DNA of 41,461 bases from a virus. The notes beneath the pieces are model-generated. The model did not search any database and was not told the DNA's origin. It worked only from the letters and a program-made list of their open reading frames with translations. Made by a program: the position numbers and the translations under genes. Location of the stretch: the IMG/VR virus record IMGVR_UViG_3300044655_000769, positions 1 through 41,461 of that record; one strand, written 5' to 3'. Of the stretch, positions 1 to 6,092 are shown in pieces; the first letter of the stretch is position 1, and every line of letters starts with the position of its first letter.

Positions 1-276
1 TATCCTGTAACAGAAGGTCACTTGTTGTTTGTGCCTAAATATTCAGCTGTGGGAGTGATTGAAGATTGTTTCGCTGATGCTCTAAGAGTAGGGCAGGAAA
101 AAGTCAAAGCAGGTGAGTGGGATGGATTCAATATTGGCCTTAATTGGGGCGAAGCTGCTGGACAAACTGTGCCGTATCCACATGTTCATTTGATTCCCCG
201 ACGTAAAGGCGACATGGAAGACCCTACAGGCGGTGTCAGACATGTCATTCCAGAAAAAGGTAATTATAAAAAATGA
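1..276 (+). CDS. HIT-family (histidine triad) hydrolase, 5'-truncated by window edge
   Basis: The frame is open from base 1, so the N-terminus lies outside the window; 91 residues are visible. The end carries the HIT signature: a GQTVPYPHVHLIPRRKGD block followed by a GGVRHVIPEK tail, as in bacterial HIT hydrolases acting on dinucleoside polyphosphates or aminoacyl-/acyl-adenylates. The usual motif is H-x-H-x-H-x-x. Here the first His position is Tyr, while the second (nucleophile in the family) and third are present. The partner residues further upstream cannot be seen. In a phage its likely role is nucleotide-signal or nucleotide-salvage hydrolysis, but the substrate is not deducible. Family assignment is firm, function only general. 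Confidence 0.85.
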   Translation, partial: YPVTEGHLLFVPKYSAVGVIEDCFADALRVGQEKVKAGEWDGFNIGLNWGEAAGQTVPYPHVHLIPRRKGDMEDPTGGVRHVIPEKGNYKK

Positions 277-286
277 GTGAAATATT

Positions 287-493
287 GTGTCTGATCTAAA
301 AACAATTTTAGTTCCTTGGAAAAAAGAACAAACTGGATTTTGGTGGAATGAAACCTGTGTCATGGTGTTGGAACACTTTGGCCTTCCAGGCGATCGATAT
401 ACCAGCCATCCAGAAACAGATCAAATGACATTTAAATTTTATAACGAACACGATGCAATGCTGTGTAAAATATTGTTAAGCGATAGAGTATGA
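287..493 (+). CDS. Small hypothetical protein (68 aa)
   Basis: A 68-residue ORF starts at GTG, ten bases after the HIT stop. It is acidic to neutral, with a Trp-rich start (VPWKKEQTGFWWNE) and no cysteine cluster, membrane segment or recognised motif. Its last four bases overlap the next start (ATGA arrangement), so it is probably translated as part of the same early-type operon. The GTG is chosen because no ATG lies upstream in frame after the previous stop. Function unknown. Confidence 0.6.
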   Translation: MSDLKTILVPWKKEQTGFWWNETCVMVLEHFGLPGDRYTSHPETDQMTFKFYNEHDAMLCKILLSDRV

Positions 494-687
494 AGAAATA
501 TTTCATTGGGTTTGTTGTTGCCTGCGTCCTTTGGATTCTCTTTCTTTCTCAAGTAGAAATGCCAGAATATCGAGTCTACGACTGCGGCATGGCAGAATGG
601 CATCCAGATATTCCAACTGACGTTAAAGAAGAATGTCGTAAACGTAGATATTTGGATTGGAAAAATAAGAACGACAATACTATTTGA
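490..687 (+). CDS. Small single-pass membrane protein (65 aa)
   Basis: Residues 1-20 (MKKYFIGFVVACVLWILFLS) form one hydrophobic segment after two Lys, giving an N-in signal-anchor or a secretion signal. The remaining about 45 residues are polar and charged, contain two Cys (in DCGMAE and EECRKR), and would lie outside the cytoplasmic membrane. The ATG overlaps the stop of the preceding gene. Such small N-terminal-anchor proteins are common in marine T4-like phages and usually unassigned. A lysis or superinfection-exclusion role is possible but nothing here proves it. Confidence 0.65.
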   Translation: MKKYFIGFVVACVLWILFLSQVEMPEYRVYDCGMAEWHPDIPTDVKEECRKRRYLDWKNKNDNTI

Positions 688-700
688 TCAGGAGTTAACA

Positions 701-865
701 TTGAAAAATTGGACAGTTGTATTAGAAGAAGATCCTGATACCGGTGATCTCATTATGCCAATACCACAGGAAGTGTTGGATCTGCAAGGTTGGGGCGAAG
801 GCGACACATTAGAATGGATAGATCAGGGCAATGGCTCTTGGCAATTACAGAAAAAGAGTGTATAA
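701..865 (+). CDS. Small AbrB/MazE-like fold protein (54 aa), TTG start
   Basis: An ORF of 54 codons starting at TTG and preceded by a clear ribosome site (AGGAG at 690-694, six bases upstream). The protein runs MKNWTVVLEEDPDTGDLIMP, then IPQEVLDLQGWGEGDTLEW and a short Trp/Gln-rich end. The layout resembles SpoVT-AbrB/MazE half-barrel domains: a strand, an IP-x-E-(V/L)-(L)-x-x-x-G-W-x-x-G-D turn, then more strands. Those proteins bind DNA as dimers, so a small transcriptional regulator is the leading guess. The resemblance is by motif only, and DNA binding is inferred. Confidence 0.6.
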   Translation: MKNWTVVLEEDPDTGDLIMPIPQEVLDLQGWGEGDTLEWIDQGNGSWQLQKKSV

Positions 866-866
866 T
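838..866 (+). promoter_or_regulatory. Putative sigma70-type promoter ahead of the QueE-like gene
   Basis: TTGGCA at 838-843 and TATAAT at 861-866 are separated by exactly 17 bases, a near-consensus host sigma70 pair. The site lies inside the end of the 54-residue ORF. Predicted initiation falls at about 872-874, on the ATG of the QueE-like gene, which has no good Shine-Dalgarno sequence. Chance occurrence in AT-rich DNA cannot be excluded. Confidence 0.45.
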
Positions 867-871
867 AAACT

Positions 872-1726
872 ATGAGTAAAATTAAAATTGCAGAGCTGTT
901 TTACAGCATTCAGGGTGAAGGACGCTATATGGGTGTGCCTTCTGTTTTCTTACGCACATTTGGCTGCAACTTTAAATGTGCGGGCTTTGGTATGCCTAAA
1001 GATAAACTAAGTACCGAAGTTGATTCTATTGCACAAATCGTAGATAAATTTAAAACATATGAAGAACTACCACTTGTCAGTACTGGCTGTGATAGCTATG
1101 CAAGCTGGGATCCAAGGTTTAAGGATCTTAGTCCTATGCTTACTAGTGATGCTATCGCTGAGCGTATAATGGAAATCTTACCTTTTAATCAGTGGCAGGC
1201 TGAACATCTAGTTATTACAGGCGGTGAGCCTTTGTTGGGTTGGCAACGTGCTTATCCAGAATTACTTAACCATCCTAGTATGATCAAACTTAAAGAAATT
1301 ACGTTTGAAACCAACGGCACTCAAAAACTCACTCCAGAATTTAAAACATTCCTACAAGAGTGGGGTCAGAATCCTCCATTCGCTTCTAGAGAAGTTACAT
1401 TTTCAGTCAGTGCCAAGCTCAGCTGTTCCGGAGAGGAAAGACACGAAGCGATAAAGCCGGACGTTGTTTGTGAATATCAAGAAGCTGGTTATACCTATCT
1501 TAAATTTGTAATAGCCACAGAAGAAGATGCCGAAGAAGCCTTAGAAACTTTAGATATATATCGTGCAGAAGGATTTACCGGACATTGTTATCTCATGCCT
1601 GTGGGCGGAGTTGAAAGTGTATATACACTAAATAATCGCCGGGTGGCAGAATTAGCAATGAAGATGGGACTACGTTACAGTGATAGACTGCAAGTGCCGC
1701 TATTTAAAAATGAGTGGGGAACATGA
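872..1726 (+). CDS. queE: QueE-like radical SAM enzyme (7-carboxy-7-deazaguanine synthase family), split Cys motif
   Basis: QueE converts 6-carboxy-tetrahydropterin to 7-carboxy-7-deazaguanine, the ring-contraction step of the preQ0/queuosine pathway. In phages that pathway can feed 7-deazaguanine DNA modification. Supporting blocks are FYSIQGEG (residues 10-17), GVPSVFLRTFGCN (21-33) and the SAM-binding GGEP (117-120). The cluster motif is unusual. C32 and C36 are spaced as expected, but the position of the third Cys is Phe39; about 36 residues later comes TGCDSYASW, matching the normal CDTxYAW tail of the motif. C73 is therefore the likely third ligand. At 284 residues it is longer than typical QueE (about 210-245), in line with an insertion. 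No other deazaguanine genes are in the window. Confidence 0.85.
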   Translation: MSKIKIAELFYSIQGEGRYMGVPSVFLRTFGCNFKCAGFGMPKDKLSTEVDSIAQIVDKFKTYEELPLVSTGCDSYASWDPRFKDLSPMLTSDAIAERIMEILPFNQWQAEHLVITGGEPLLGWQRAYPELLNHPSMIKLKEITFETNGTQKLTPEFKTFLQEWGQNPPFASREVTFSVSAKLSCSGEERHEAIKPDVVCEYQEAGYTYLKFVIATEEDAEEALETLDIYRAEGFTGHCYLMPVGGVESVYTLNNRRVAELAMKMGLRYSDRLQVPLFKNEWGT

Positions 1727-2166
1727 TGAATAAATGGATTGAAAAATTATTTGGTATTGACAAGATCAGAGCAGAAGCAGAACGATCAATAGGCATTGCA
1801 GCACAAGCCTCTGAAACAGCCAAAGCAGCCACTGAAGCTGCCGAACGTGCTACAGAAGCAGAGGCACAGGCCAAATTATCTCCAAAAGAACGTGCAACAC
1901 GTAAAAAAGAACCGTGGGTAGGCGTAATCGAAACACATGTCAACAAAGATAATGTTCGTAATGGCTTTTTTGAGCTTGACTGGAACGACCTTTTTGTGTT
2001 AAAATTAAAGCAAGAGGGATATGGTGAGGACGGAGACAAAGACGAAGAAATTATAGATCGTTGGTTCCGTGAACTGTGTGCCAATGTAGTAGTCGATGGC
2101 GATTTCGGCGGTCCTGTAAACACAGGCGTAATTGATATTAAAACAGTGAAGAAAGATAATCTATGA
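1723..2166 (+). CDS. Conserved phage-type hypothetical protein with Ala/Glu-rich helix (147 aa)
   Basis: The start is placed at the ATG overlapping the QueE-like stop (ATGA), with a GGGGA tract just upstream; an in-frame GTG at 1714 is less likely. Residues about 15-55 are an Ala/Glu/Lys-rich stretch with a heptad-like pattern, probably a long helix or coiled coil. After a basic linker a compact C-terminal domain begins with PWVGVIETHVN and contains NGFFELDWN. I recall similar proteins in marine T4-like phages as uncharacterised. It overlaps the RNase H gene by four bases, which suggests coupled translation. Function unknown. Confidence 0.7.
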   Translation: MMNKWIEKLFGIDKIRAEAERSIGIAAQASETAKAATEAAERATEAEAQAKLSPKERATRKKEPWVGVIETHVNKDNVRNGFFELDWNDLFVLKLKQEGYGEDGDKDEEIIDRWFRELCANVVVDGDFGGPVNTGVIDIKTVKKDNL

Positions 2167-3149
2167 ATTATATCTTAGTTGATACAGCAAACACATTCTT
2201 TCGTGCTCGTCACGTTATCAACGGTGACGCTGATATCAAACTAGGCATGGCATTTCACATCACATTAAACAGTATTCGCAAAGCATGGCAGCAGTTCGAA
2301 GGTAGTCATGTTATCTTCTGTTTAGAGGGTAGATCGTGGCGCAAGGACTACTATGCTCCTTACAAGCGTAATCGTTCAGATGCTCGTGCCGCACACACAG
2401 AAAAAGAACAAGAAGAAGACAAAATCTTCTGGGAAGCATTTGACACGTTCAAAGACTTTATCGCAGAAAAAACTAACTGCACTGTTTTACAAAATTCACA
2501 ATTAGAAGCAGATGATTTAATTGCTGGTTGGATACAAACACATCCAAATGACAAACATGTGATCATCAGCACAGACACAGACTTCGTTCAATTGATTGCA
2601 CCCAATGTCACACAATACAATGGTGTTATGGAACATGTTATCACTGACAAAGGAATTTTTGATGACAAAGGCAAGCCCATCATTGACAAAAAAACACAAG
2701 AGCCAAAAGCAGCACCTAATCCAGAATGGTTGTTGTTTGAAAAATGCATGCGTGGTGATACCAGTGATAATGTCTTCTCGGCGTATCCAGGTGTGCGTAC
2801 TAAAGGCACAAGCAAAAAAGTGGGTCTTAGTGAAGCGTTCGAAGATCGTAACAGCAAAGGATATGCGTGGAACAATCTCATGCTTCAGAGGTGGTCTGAT
2901 CACAACGGTGAAGAACATCGTGTGTTAGAAGATTATGAACGCAATCGTCGACTGATCGATCTAAGTCACCAACCCGACGACATCAAAGAGATAATTGTAA
3001 ACACTATTGCCACTGCCACTGCTGAACAAAAGAACGTGAGTCAAGTTGGTATAAGATTAATCAAGTTCTGTAATCTATGGGATTTGAAAAAGATTGCTGA
3101 TCAGGCACAGAGTTATGCAGAACCACTTAATGCGAGATATACACAATGA
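2163..3149 (+). CDS. rnh: T4-type RNase H / 5'-3' exonuclease (FEN-like)
   Basis: In T4 this enzyme removes RNA primers and adjoining DNA from Okazaki fragments. The FEN/5' nuclease metal-binding pattern is visible: D7 in ILVDTANTFFRARH, E115/D117/D118 in LEADDLI, D138/D140 in STDTDF, and D199/D202 in MRGDTSDN followed by PGVRTKG. A basic helix region (RSWRKDYYAPYKRNR, about 57-71) matches the DNA-clamp arch. Length (328) is close to T4 RNase H (305). Both ends overlap neighbours by four bases (ATGA), so it lies within a translationally coupled replication-type operon. High confidence in family and role. Confidence 0.93.
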   Translation: MNYILVDTANTFFRARHVINGDADIKLGMAFHITLNSIRKAWQQFEGSHVIFCLEGRSWRKDYYAPYKRNRSDARAAHTEKEQEEDKIFWEAFDTFKDFIAEKTNCTVLQNSQLEADDLIAGWIQTHPNDKHVIISTDTDFVQLIAPNVTQYNGVMEHVITDKGIFDDKGKPIIDKKTQEPKAAPNPEWLLFEKCMRGDTSDNVFSAYPGVRTKGTSKKVGLSEAFEDRNSKGYAWNNLMLQRWSDHNGEEHRVLEDYERNRRLIDLSHQPDDIKEIIVNTIATATAEQKNVSQVGIRLIKFCNLWDLKKIADQAQSYAEPLNARYTQ

Positions 3150-3622
3150 CAGACATACATGCTAAACCTATCATAGCAAATAAATTTTGGATCGTAGAGG
3201 AGAACGGTGAAAAGATTGCCACTCTAAGAAAAGACGACGACAATAGATTTTTTATGAGCAATGAGACAGGGGTAACAATTTACGAAACCAAAGACAGTCT
3301 AACTCGTCAGTTTGGTAAAAAGTTTTTCACAGTAAAAATTGTCAAGGAAGCCGACACAGCTCTACCTAATGAGGTTCATGGATACGCCACCAGTGCCGAA
3401 CCTCACAATGCCATGTTTGATATTCGTAAGAAGCTGCCGCTATTCACTAAGAGCAGCGATTCCAAGAGTTTATACTGTGCAGGTTACTACTGTATAAAAT
3501 TTGACAAAGGATGGGTCAAAAGTTTTTGTCCAAAAAAAATCACGCTGGAACGATATCCATATAAAGGTCCGTTCAAAACAGAATTAGAAATGAAACAGGT
3601 GTTGGCTAATGTCGCAAAATAA
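3146..3622 (+). CDS. Hypothetical phage protein (158 aa)
   Basis: Begins at ATG overlapping the RNase H stop; a GAG lies about nine bases upstream. The protein is soluble-looking. An N-terminal half of alternating strands (NKFWIVEENGEKIATLRKDD) is followed by KKFFTVKIVKE and a C-terminal half with a YCAGYYCIKF segment and SFCPKK. The three nearby Cys might bind a metal, but the spacing matches no standard finger. I believe related proteins sit beside RNase H in other marine T4-like phages. Its constant partnership with a replication nuclease would suggest a role in DNA metabolism, which remains a guess. Confidence 0.7.
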   Translation: MTDIHAKPIIANKFWIVEENGEKIATLRKDDDNRFFMSNETGVTIYETKDSLTRQFGKKFFTVKIVKEADTALPNEVHGYATSAEPHNAMFDIRKKLPLFTKSSDSKSLYCAGYYCIKFDKGWVKSFCPKKITLERYPYKGPFKTELEMKQVLANVAK

Positions 3623-3857
3623 TCTACCAGATACACTGCCCACTATACAGAAACTGTTGCAGAGAATTCAAGTAGCTGAACGCAGTCAACAAAAAGAAAT
3701 ACGCATTAGTTTACAAGAAGCACGTGATCTGACCACAGAACTAGCACTCATGTCTGCTAAACTAAGCAAGACTGTGGGCGAAATACATCAAATGCTAGCA
3801 GCAATCAAAGAATCAACCACTCAAATAGACGTAAAATTCGACGGCGGCAAGTTCTAA
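3609..3857 (+). CDS. Small helical hypothetical protein (82 aa)
   Basis: Starts at ATG inside the last codons of the previous gene (14-base overlap), with AGGTG as a possible ribosome site. Residues 10-70 are almost entirely helix-forming (LQRIQVAERSQQKEIRISLQ, then further Leu/Ile heptads), predicting a two-helix coiled-coil dimer. The C-terminus ends DVKFDGGKF. No catalytic motif is present. It is the last gene before the late promoter at 3863 and so probably closes the upstream transcription unit. Function unknown. Confidence 0.65.
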   Translation: MSQNNLPDTLPTIQKLLQRIQVAERSQQKEIRISLQEARDLTTELALMSAKLSKTVGEIHQMLAAIKESTTQIDVKFDGGKF

Positions 3858-3862
3858 AAAGA

Positions 3863-3870
3863 TATAAATA
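3863..3870 (+). promoter_or_regulatory. T4-type late promoter (exact TATAAATA)
   Basis: The octamer matches the T4 late consensus recognised by the gp55 sigma factor with gp33 and gp45. Taking the octamer as -13 to -6, transcription would begin near 3876. That gives a 22-base leader to the ATG at 3898, containing an AGGAA ribosome site. It sits in one of the few true intergenic gaps on this strand. Confidence 0.85.
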
Positions 3871-3897
3871 TATACGTGGTTAATTAGGAACACGTAT

Positions 3898-4182
3898 ATG
3901 AGTAGACCCAAACCTAAAATTCTTTTAGAATATGCTAACAAAGAAACCTACAAGGTTGAGCAAATTCTCGATTCAGAAGCTATCTGGGCTGTGTTCTACA
4001 ACGGCCAGCCTTTCAATCTCAAGAGCGGTAGTTTAATTGCTAGTTATCCTGGACCCAAATATAAAAAAGTTTCTTTTTCAAATCCAGGTCACGCACATAA
4101 TTTGGCAAAAAAATTAAATCGATTATTCAAGACCAAAGACTTTGCTGTATATAAACTCACTGCAGGTGAAGAGATTAAATGA
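3898..4182 (+). CDS. Hypothetical phage protein, first gene behind a late promoter (94 aa)
   Basis: The start ATG has AGGAA seven bases upstream and lies 22 bases after the predicted late transcript start. The protein is basic (many Lys, pI clearly high) and contains a central EAIWAVFYNGQPFNLKSG segment followed by SYPGPKYKKVSFSNPGHAHN, which looks like a small beta-rich fold. No known motif. Late expression points to assembly, packaging or late regulation rather than replication. I recall similar ORFs in marine T4-like phages as conserved hypotheticals. Confidence 0.7.
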   Translation: MSRPKPKILLEYANKETYKVEQILDSEAIWAVFYNGQPFNLKSGSLIASYPGPKYKKVSFSNPGHAHNLAKKLNRLFKTKDFAVYKLTAGEEIK

Positions 4183-4183
4183 C

Positions 4184-4582
4184 ATGAACAAAGATGCCTA
4201 CACTAAGGCGTTCTTGCAGGCAGCAGAATTACCCGTTAATGAAAAAAACATCAAAGACTACAAAGCTGTATGGTGGTGGAGTTTTCGAAAAAAAGATCAA
4301 GGCGGTTTAAGACTAACCGAACAGGCTCTCGAATTCATTGAGAAACATGCCAAAATTAAAACCTACAAGATAGAATTCCCCAAAGAATTTGCATTTACTC
4401 CACAGGTACTGCTTTGGTTAGACAACTATATCGATTCACCTTTCTTCGTCAATAAAAAACACATCATAGTAATGAAGGAAAAAGCTGCTTTTGAACTATA
4501 TCTACTCAGTGGTGATGTTAGAAAGCTAGGGCACAATAGAGCCATGAGCAAAAGACTTAGCCAAGAATCCACCCCCGAATAA
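4184..4582 (+). CDS. Conserved phage-type hypothetical protein (132 aa)
   Basis: The start is the ATG one base after the previous TGA, with GAAGAGA upstream; the longer in-frame ORF from 4142 would overlap the preceding gene and lacks a ribosome site. Notable segments are YKAVWWWSFRKKDQGGLRLT, FPKEFAFTPQVLLWLDNYI and a Lys/Arg-rich C-terminus (VRKLGHNRAMSKRLSQ). The Trp cluster and basic tail could suggest nucleic-acid contact. I recall close relatives across marine T4-like phages, all uncharacterised. Expressed from the late promoter at 3863. Confidence 0.75.
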   Translation: MNKDAYTKAFLQAAELPVNEKNIKDYKAVWWWSFRKKDQGGLRLTEQALEFIEKHAKIKTYKIEFPKEFAFTPQVLLWLDNYIDSPFFVNKKHIIVMKEKAAFELYLLSGDVRKLGHNRAMSKRLSQESTPE

Positions 4583-4590
4583 TCCCCCTG

Positions 4591-4598
4591 TATAAATA
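4591..4598 (+). promoter_or_regulatory. T4-type late promoter (exact TATAAATA)
   Basis: An exact late octamer in the 24-base gap between two genes. Predicted initiation is near 4604, only three bases before the ATG at 4607 but 21 bases before an in-frame ATG at 4625. The second value matches the 20-22 base leaders of the other late promoters in this window, so this site bears on the start choice of the next gene. Confidence 0.85.
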
Positions 4599-4606
4599 TT
4601 TTCACT

Positions 4607-4876
4607 ATGTTTGACCTTAATCCAATGGACGTACTGCAACAGCGCAAGCTGAAGACTGTGGCCCCACATTTCACTGAATTGAATATTTCAGAATCTGAAA
4701 TATTTGAAGGCATCGAAGATTGGATCAAAGTCAAACTCAAGGGCAGATATTATATCTGCAAAAAACCTGCTCTAGACCAGAGTGGAAATTTAAGATCTTC
4801 GCATTTCGTAGGTTTTGAAGATCAAAAAGAATTAACCTATTTCATGCTTGCATGCCCACATCTAAGGAGAAACTAA
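4607..4876 (+). CDS. Hypothetical phage protein (89 aa; alternative start at 4625)
   Basis: The longest form begins MFDLNPMDVLQQRKLK. The C-terminal half holds WIKVKLKGRYYICKKPAL and FVGFEDQKELTYFMLACPHL, a compact alpha/beta-looking domain with no known motif. Neither ATG has a good Shine-Dalgarno sequence. The late promoter at 4591 would leave only about three leader bases for the 4607 start but 21 for the ATG at 4625 (83 aa). The 4607 start is kept because its frame is coding-like from the first codon; confidence in the exact start is low. The TAA overlaps the next ATG by one base. Confidence 0.65.
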   Translation: MFDLNPMDVLQQRKLKTVAPHFTELNISESEIFEGIEDWIKVKLKGRYYICKKPALDQSGNLRSSHFVGFEDQKELTYFMLACPHLRRN

Positions 4877-5115
4877 TGTCAGAAGAAGTTAAAGATCAAG
4901 TCGTAGAGACACCAGCCCAAGCAGCGCCTGCGGCAACAGAAGCACCTGCAGCACAAGGTCCTGATTTAAATATCAGCGATCTGTTAGCCGTAAAAAATAT
5001 CATCGAAGTTGCAACAAGTAGAGGAGCGTTCAAAGCAGCAGAATTGGAAGCAGTTGGTAAAAGTTTCAACAAACTAAATGCCTTCCTTGAAGCTGTATCT
5101 AAAAAGGAAGCCTAA
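4876..5115 (+). CDS. Small conserved phage-type protein with Ala/Pro-rich N-terminus (79 aa)
   Basis: The start is the ATG at 4876, preceded by a strong AAGGAG site; an in-frame ATG at 4852 lies inside the previous gene and is rejected. Residues 1-32 are acidic, then Ala/Pro-rich (ETPAQAAPAATEAPAAQG), probably a flexible linker. Residues 33-79 form a helical domain containing ISDLLAVKNIIEVATSRGAF and a second helix around LEAVGKSFNKLNAFLEAV. I recall the same C-terminal domain in many T4-like cyanophages, unassigned. A structural or chaperone-type adaptor is possible. Confidence 0.75.
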   Translation: MSEEVKDQVVETPAQAAPAATEAPAAQGPDLNISDLLAVKNIIEVATSRGAFKAAELEAVGKSFNKLNAFLEAVSKKEA

Positions 5116-5757
5116 ATGAGAAGCTTAAAACACATAGGCAGAATTCAAAACACAGGTGCTAAAGTCATAGTGGTGTTTAGAACTCTGCCAGGAGAGTCAA
5201 ATATGGCTCTAGTATTACCGGTAGCGCAACTGCCAGATCAGTATCATGATTCAATTATGACTTTGATAGAAACTGATCAAGCGCAGGACGCATTTGAGTT
5301 TGGCGAAATCATGCACATACGCCCATTCCCAGACGGCAGACCTATGCTGCGGGCCATGCAGGCTGATAACAGACTAGTAAAAGTAGCCACTGATGCTGTG
5401 ATGATGACTCCTACTACCAACGATACTGTGCTGTTAGCTAATCTTAACACACTGATAGCAGAACAGAAGAACTGCACCGTAGATGATCTATGCACATTTG
5501 TAGCAGGTGCTCCGTCCGCTAAAGCCGATGTAGCTTCAGTAAATGATATCGCTCCTGCAGTAGATTCAGACATTCCTGCACCATTACGTGCTCAAGCTGC
5601 ATCAAACGAAGCATTATCTGATAAAGATATTGCCAAGAGCTATCGCAGTCAAGCTGATGCCATGTATAAAGAAGCAGCAAGATTACGTAAAGAAGCAGAA
5701 GATCTTGATCCCACAGTCAAGAAGGTTAAAAAGGCAGAAGAAACTGCTGATGCCTAA
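5116..5757 (+). CDS. Conserved phage-type hypothetical protein (213 aa)
   Basis: The ATG directly follows the previous TAA, with AAGGAAG embedded in the end of that gene. The N-terminal 115 residues look like a folded domain (LKHIGRIQNTGAKVIVVFRT, then FGEIMHIRPFPDGRPML). Residues about 120-165 are Ala/Ser/Asp-rich and probably disordered. The C-terminus from about 170 is a Lys/Glu/Ala-rich helix with coiled-coil character. I recall relatives in marine T4-like phages, always next to the 79-residue protein upstream and the 101-residue protein downstream. Expressed late; function unknown. Confidence 0.75.
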   Translation: MRSLKHIGRIQNTGAKVIVVFRTLPGESNMALVLPVAQLPDQYHDSIMTLIETDQAQDAFEFGEIMHIRPFPDGRPMLRAMQADNRLVKVATDAVMMTPTTNDTVLLANLNTLIAEQKNCTVDDLCTFVAGAPSAKADVASVNDIAPAVDSDIPAPLRAQAASNEALSDKDIAKSYRSQADAMYKEAARLRKEAEDLDPTVKKVKKAEETADA

Positions 5758-6055
5758 TCCTTTGTTCAAACCTCCACGCCATCTTGTGAAAGAATGGCCG
5801 GAGGTTTTTGAAGATCTTTATATGAATACCATGCCTGTGGCGTATCTGGATTCAGTACGACTGGATTTTATAGATGGCAGAGTATGGGAAATCGATGTGA
5901 AAAGCGAATTGACCAAACAAACTTCCGAAAGCATTGCTGACGTATTGCTTAACACACTCCAAGAATACAAGGATGAAATCAAAAAGATCGATTTTAAAGT
6001 TGATATATCTCGTTTGAAAAACGATATTGCTAGCGAAACAAACAAACTATTTTAA
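5750..6055 (+). CDS. Conserved phage-type hypothetical protein, end of + strand block (101 aa)
   Basis: The start is the ATG overlapping the previous gene by eight bases and giving MPNPLFKPPRHLVKEWPEVF; a longer in-frame ORF from 5588 is a shadow of the upstream gene. Sequence features are VRLDFIDGRVWEIDVKSEL and a helical C-terminus around IADVLLNTLQEYKDEI, ending in SRLKNDIASETNKLF. No catalytic motif. Its stop abuts the stop of the convergent 680-residue radical SAM gene with no base between them, and the last three codons form one arm of the hairpin at 6050-6092. Confidence 0.75.
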   Translation: MPNPLFKPPRHLVKEWPEVFEDLYMNTMPVAYLDSVRLDFIDGRVWEIDVKSELTKQTSESIADVLLNTLQEYKDEIKKIDFKVDISRLKNDIASETNKLF

Positions 6056-6092
6056 TTACCATTTACCAGAATCTTGGTAGTGGTAATTAAAA
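6050..6092. terminator. Long hairpin across convergent stop codons, probable bidirectional 3'-end structure
   Basis: Bases 6050-6060 (TTTTAATTACC) are perfectly complementary to 6082-6092 (GGTAATTAAAA). The stem continues inward through A6061-T6081, T6062-G6080 and T6063-A6079. With T6064 bulged it then adds ACCA 6065-6068 against TGGT 6075-6078, closing on a short loop. No U-run follows the stem on either side; the A/T runs are inside its base. It is therefore not a textbook intrinsic terminator, but its position at the meeting point of two operons suggests transcript-end formation or stabilisation. Confidence 0.6.

Noticed and set aside
1714-1722. GTG start at 1714 for the 147-residue protein
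   Set aside because: The ATG at 1723 makes the standard ATGA overlap used throughout this operon and has a G-rich tract upstream.
872-1726. QueE-like gene as evidence that this phage carries 7-deazaguanine-modified DNA
   Set aside because: No queC, queD, folE or DNA-transglycosylase gene is in the window, so the claim cannot be supported from here.
2517-2918. - strand ORFs opposite the RNase H gene (133 and 97 codons)
   Set aside because: The opposite strand carries a complete, motif-verified nuclease; these show no motif and no start signals.
5588-5749. Longer + strand ORF upstream of the 101-residue protein
   Set aside because: It lies wholly over the Lys/Glu-rich end of the 213-residue gene and reads as its frame-shifted shadow; the ATG at 5750 gives a coding-like start.
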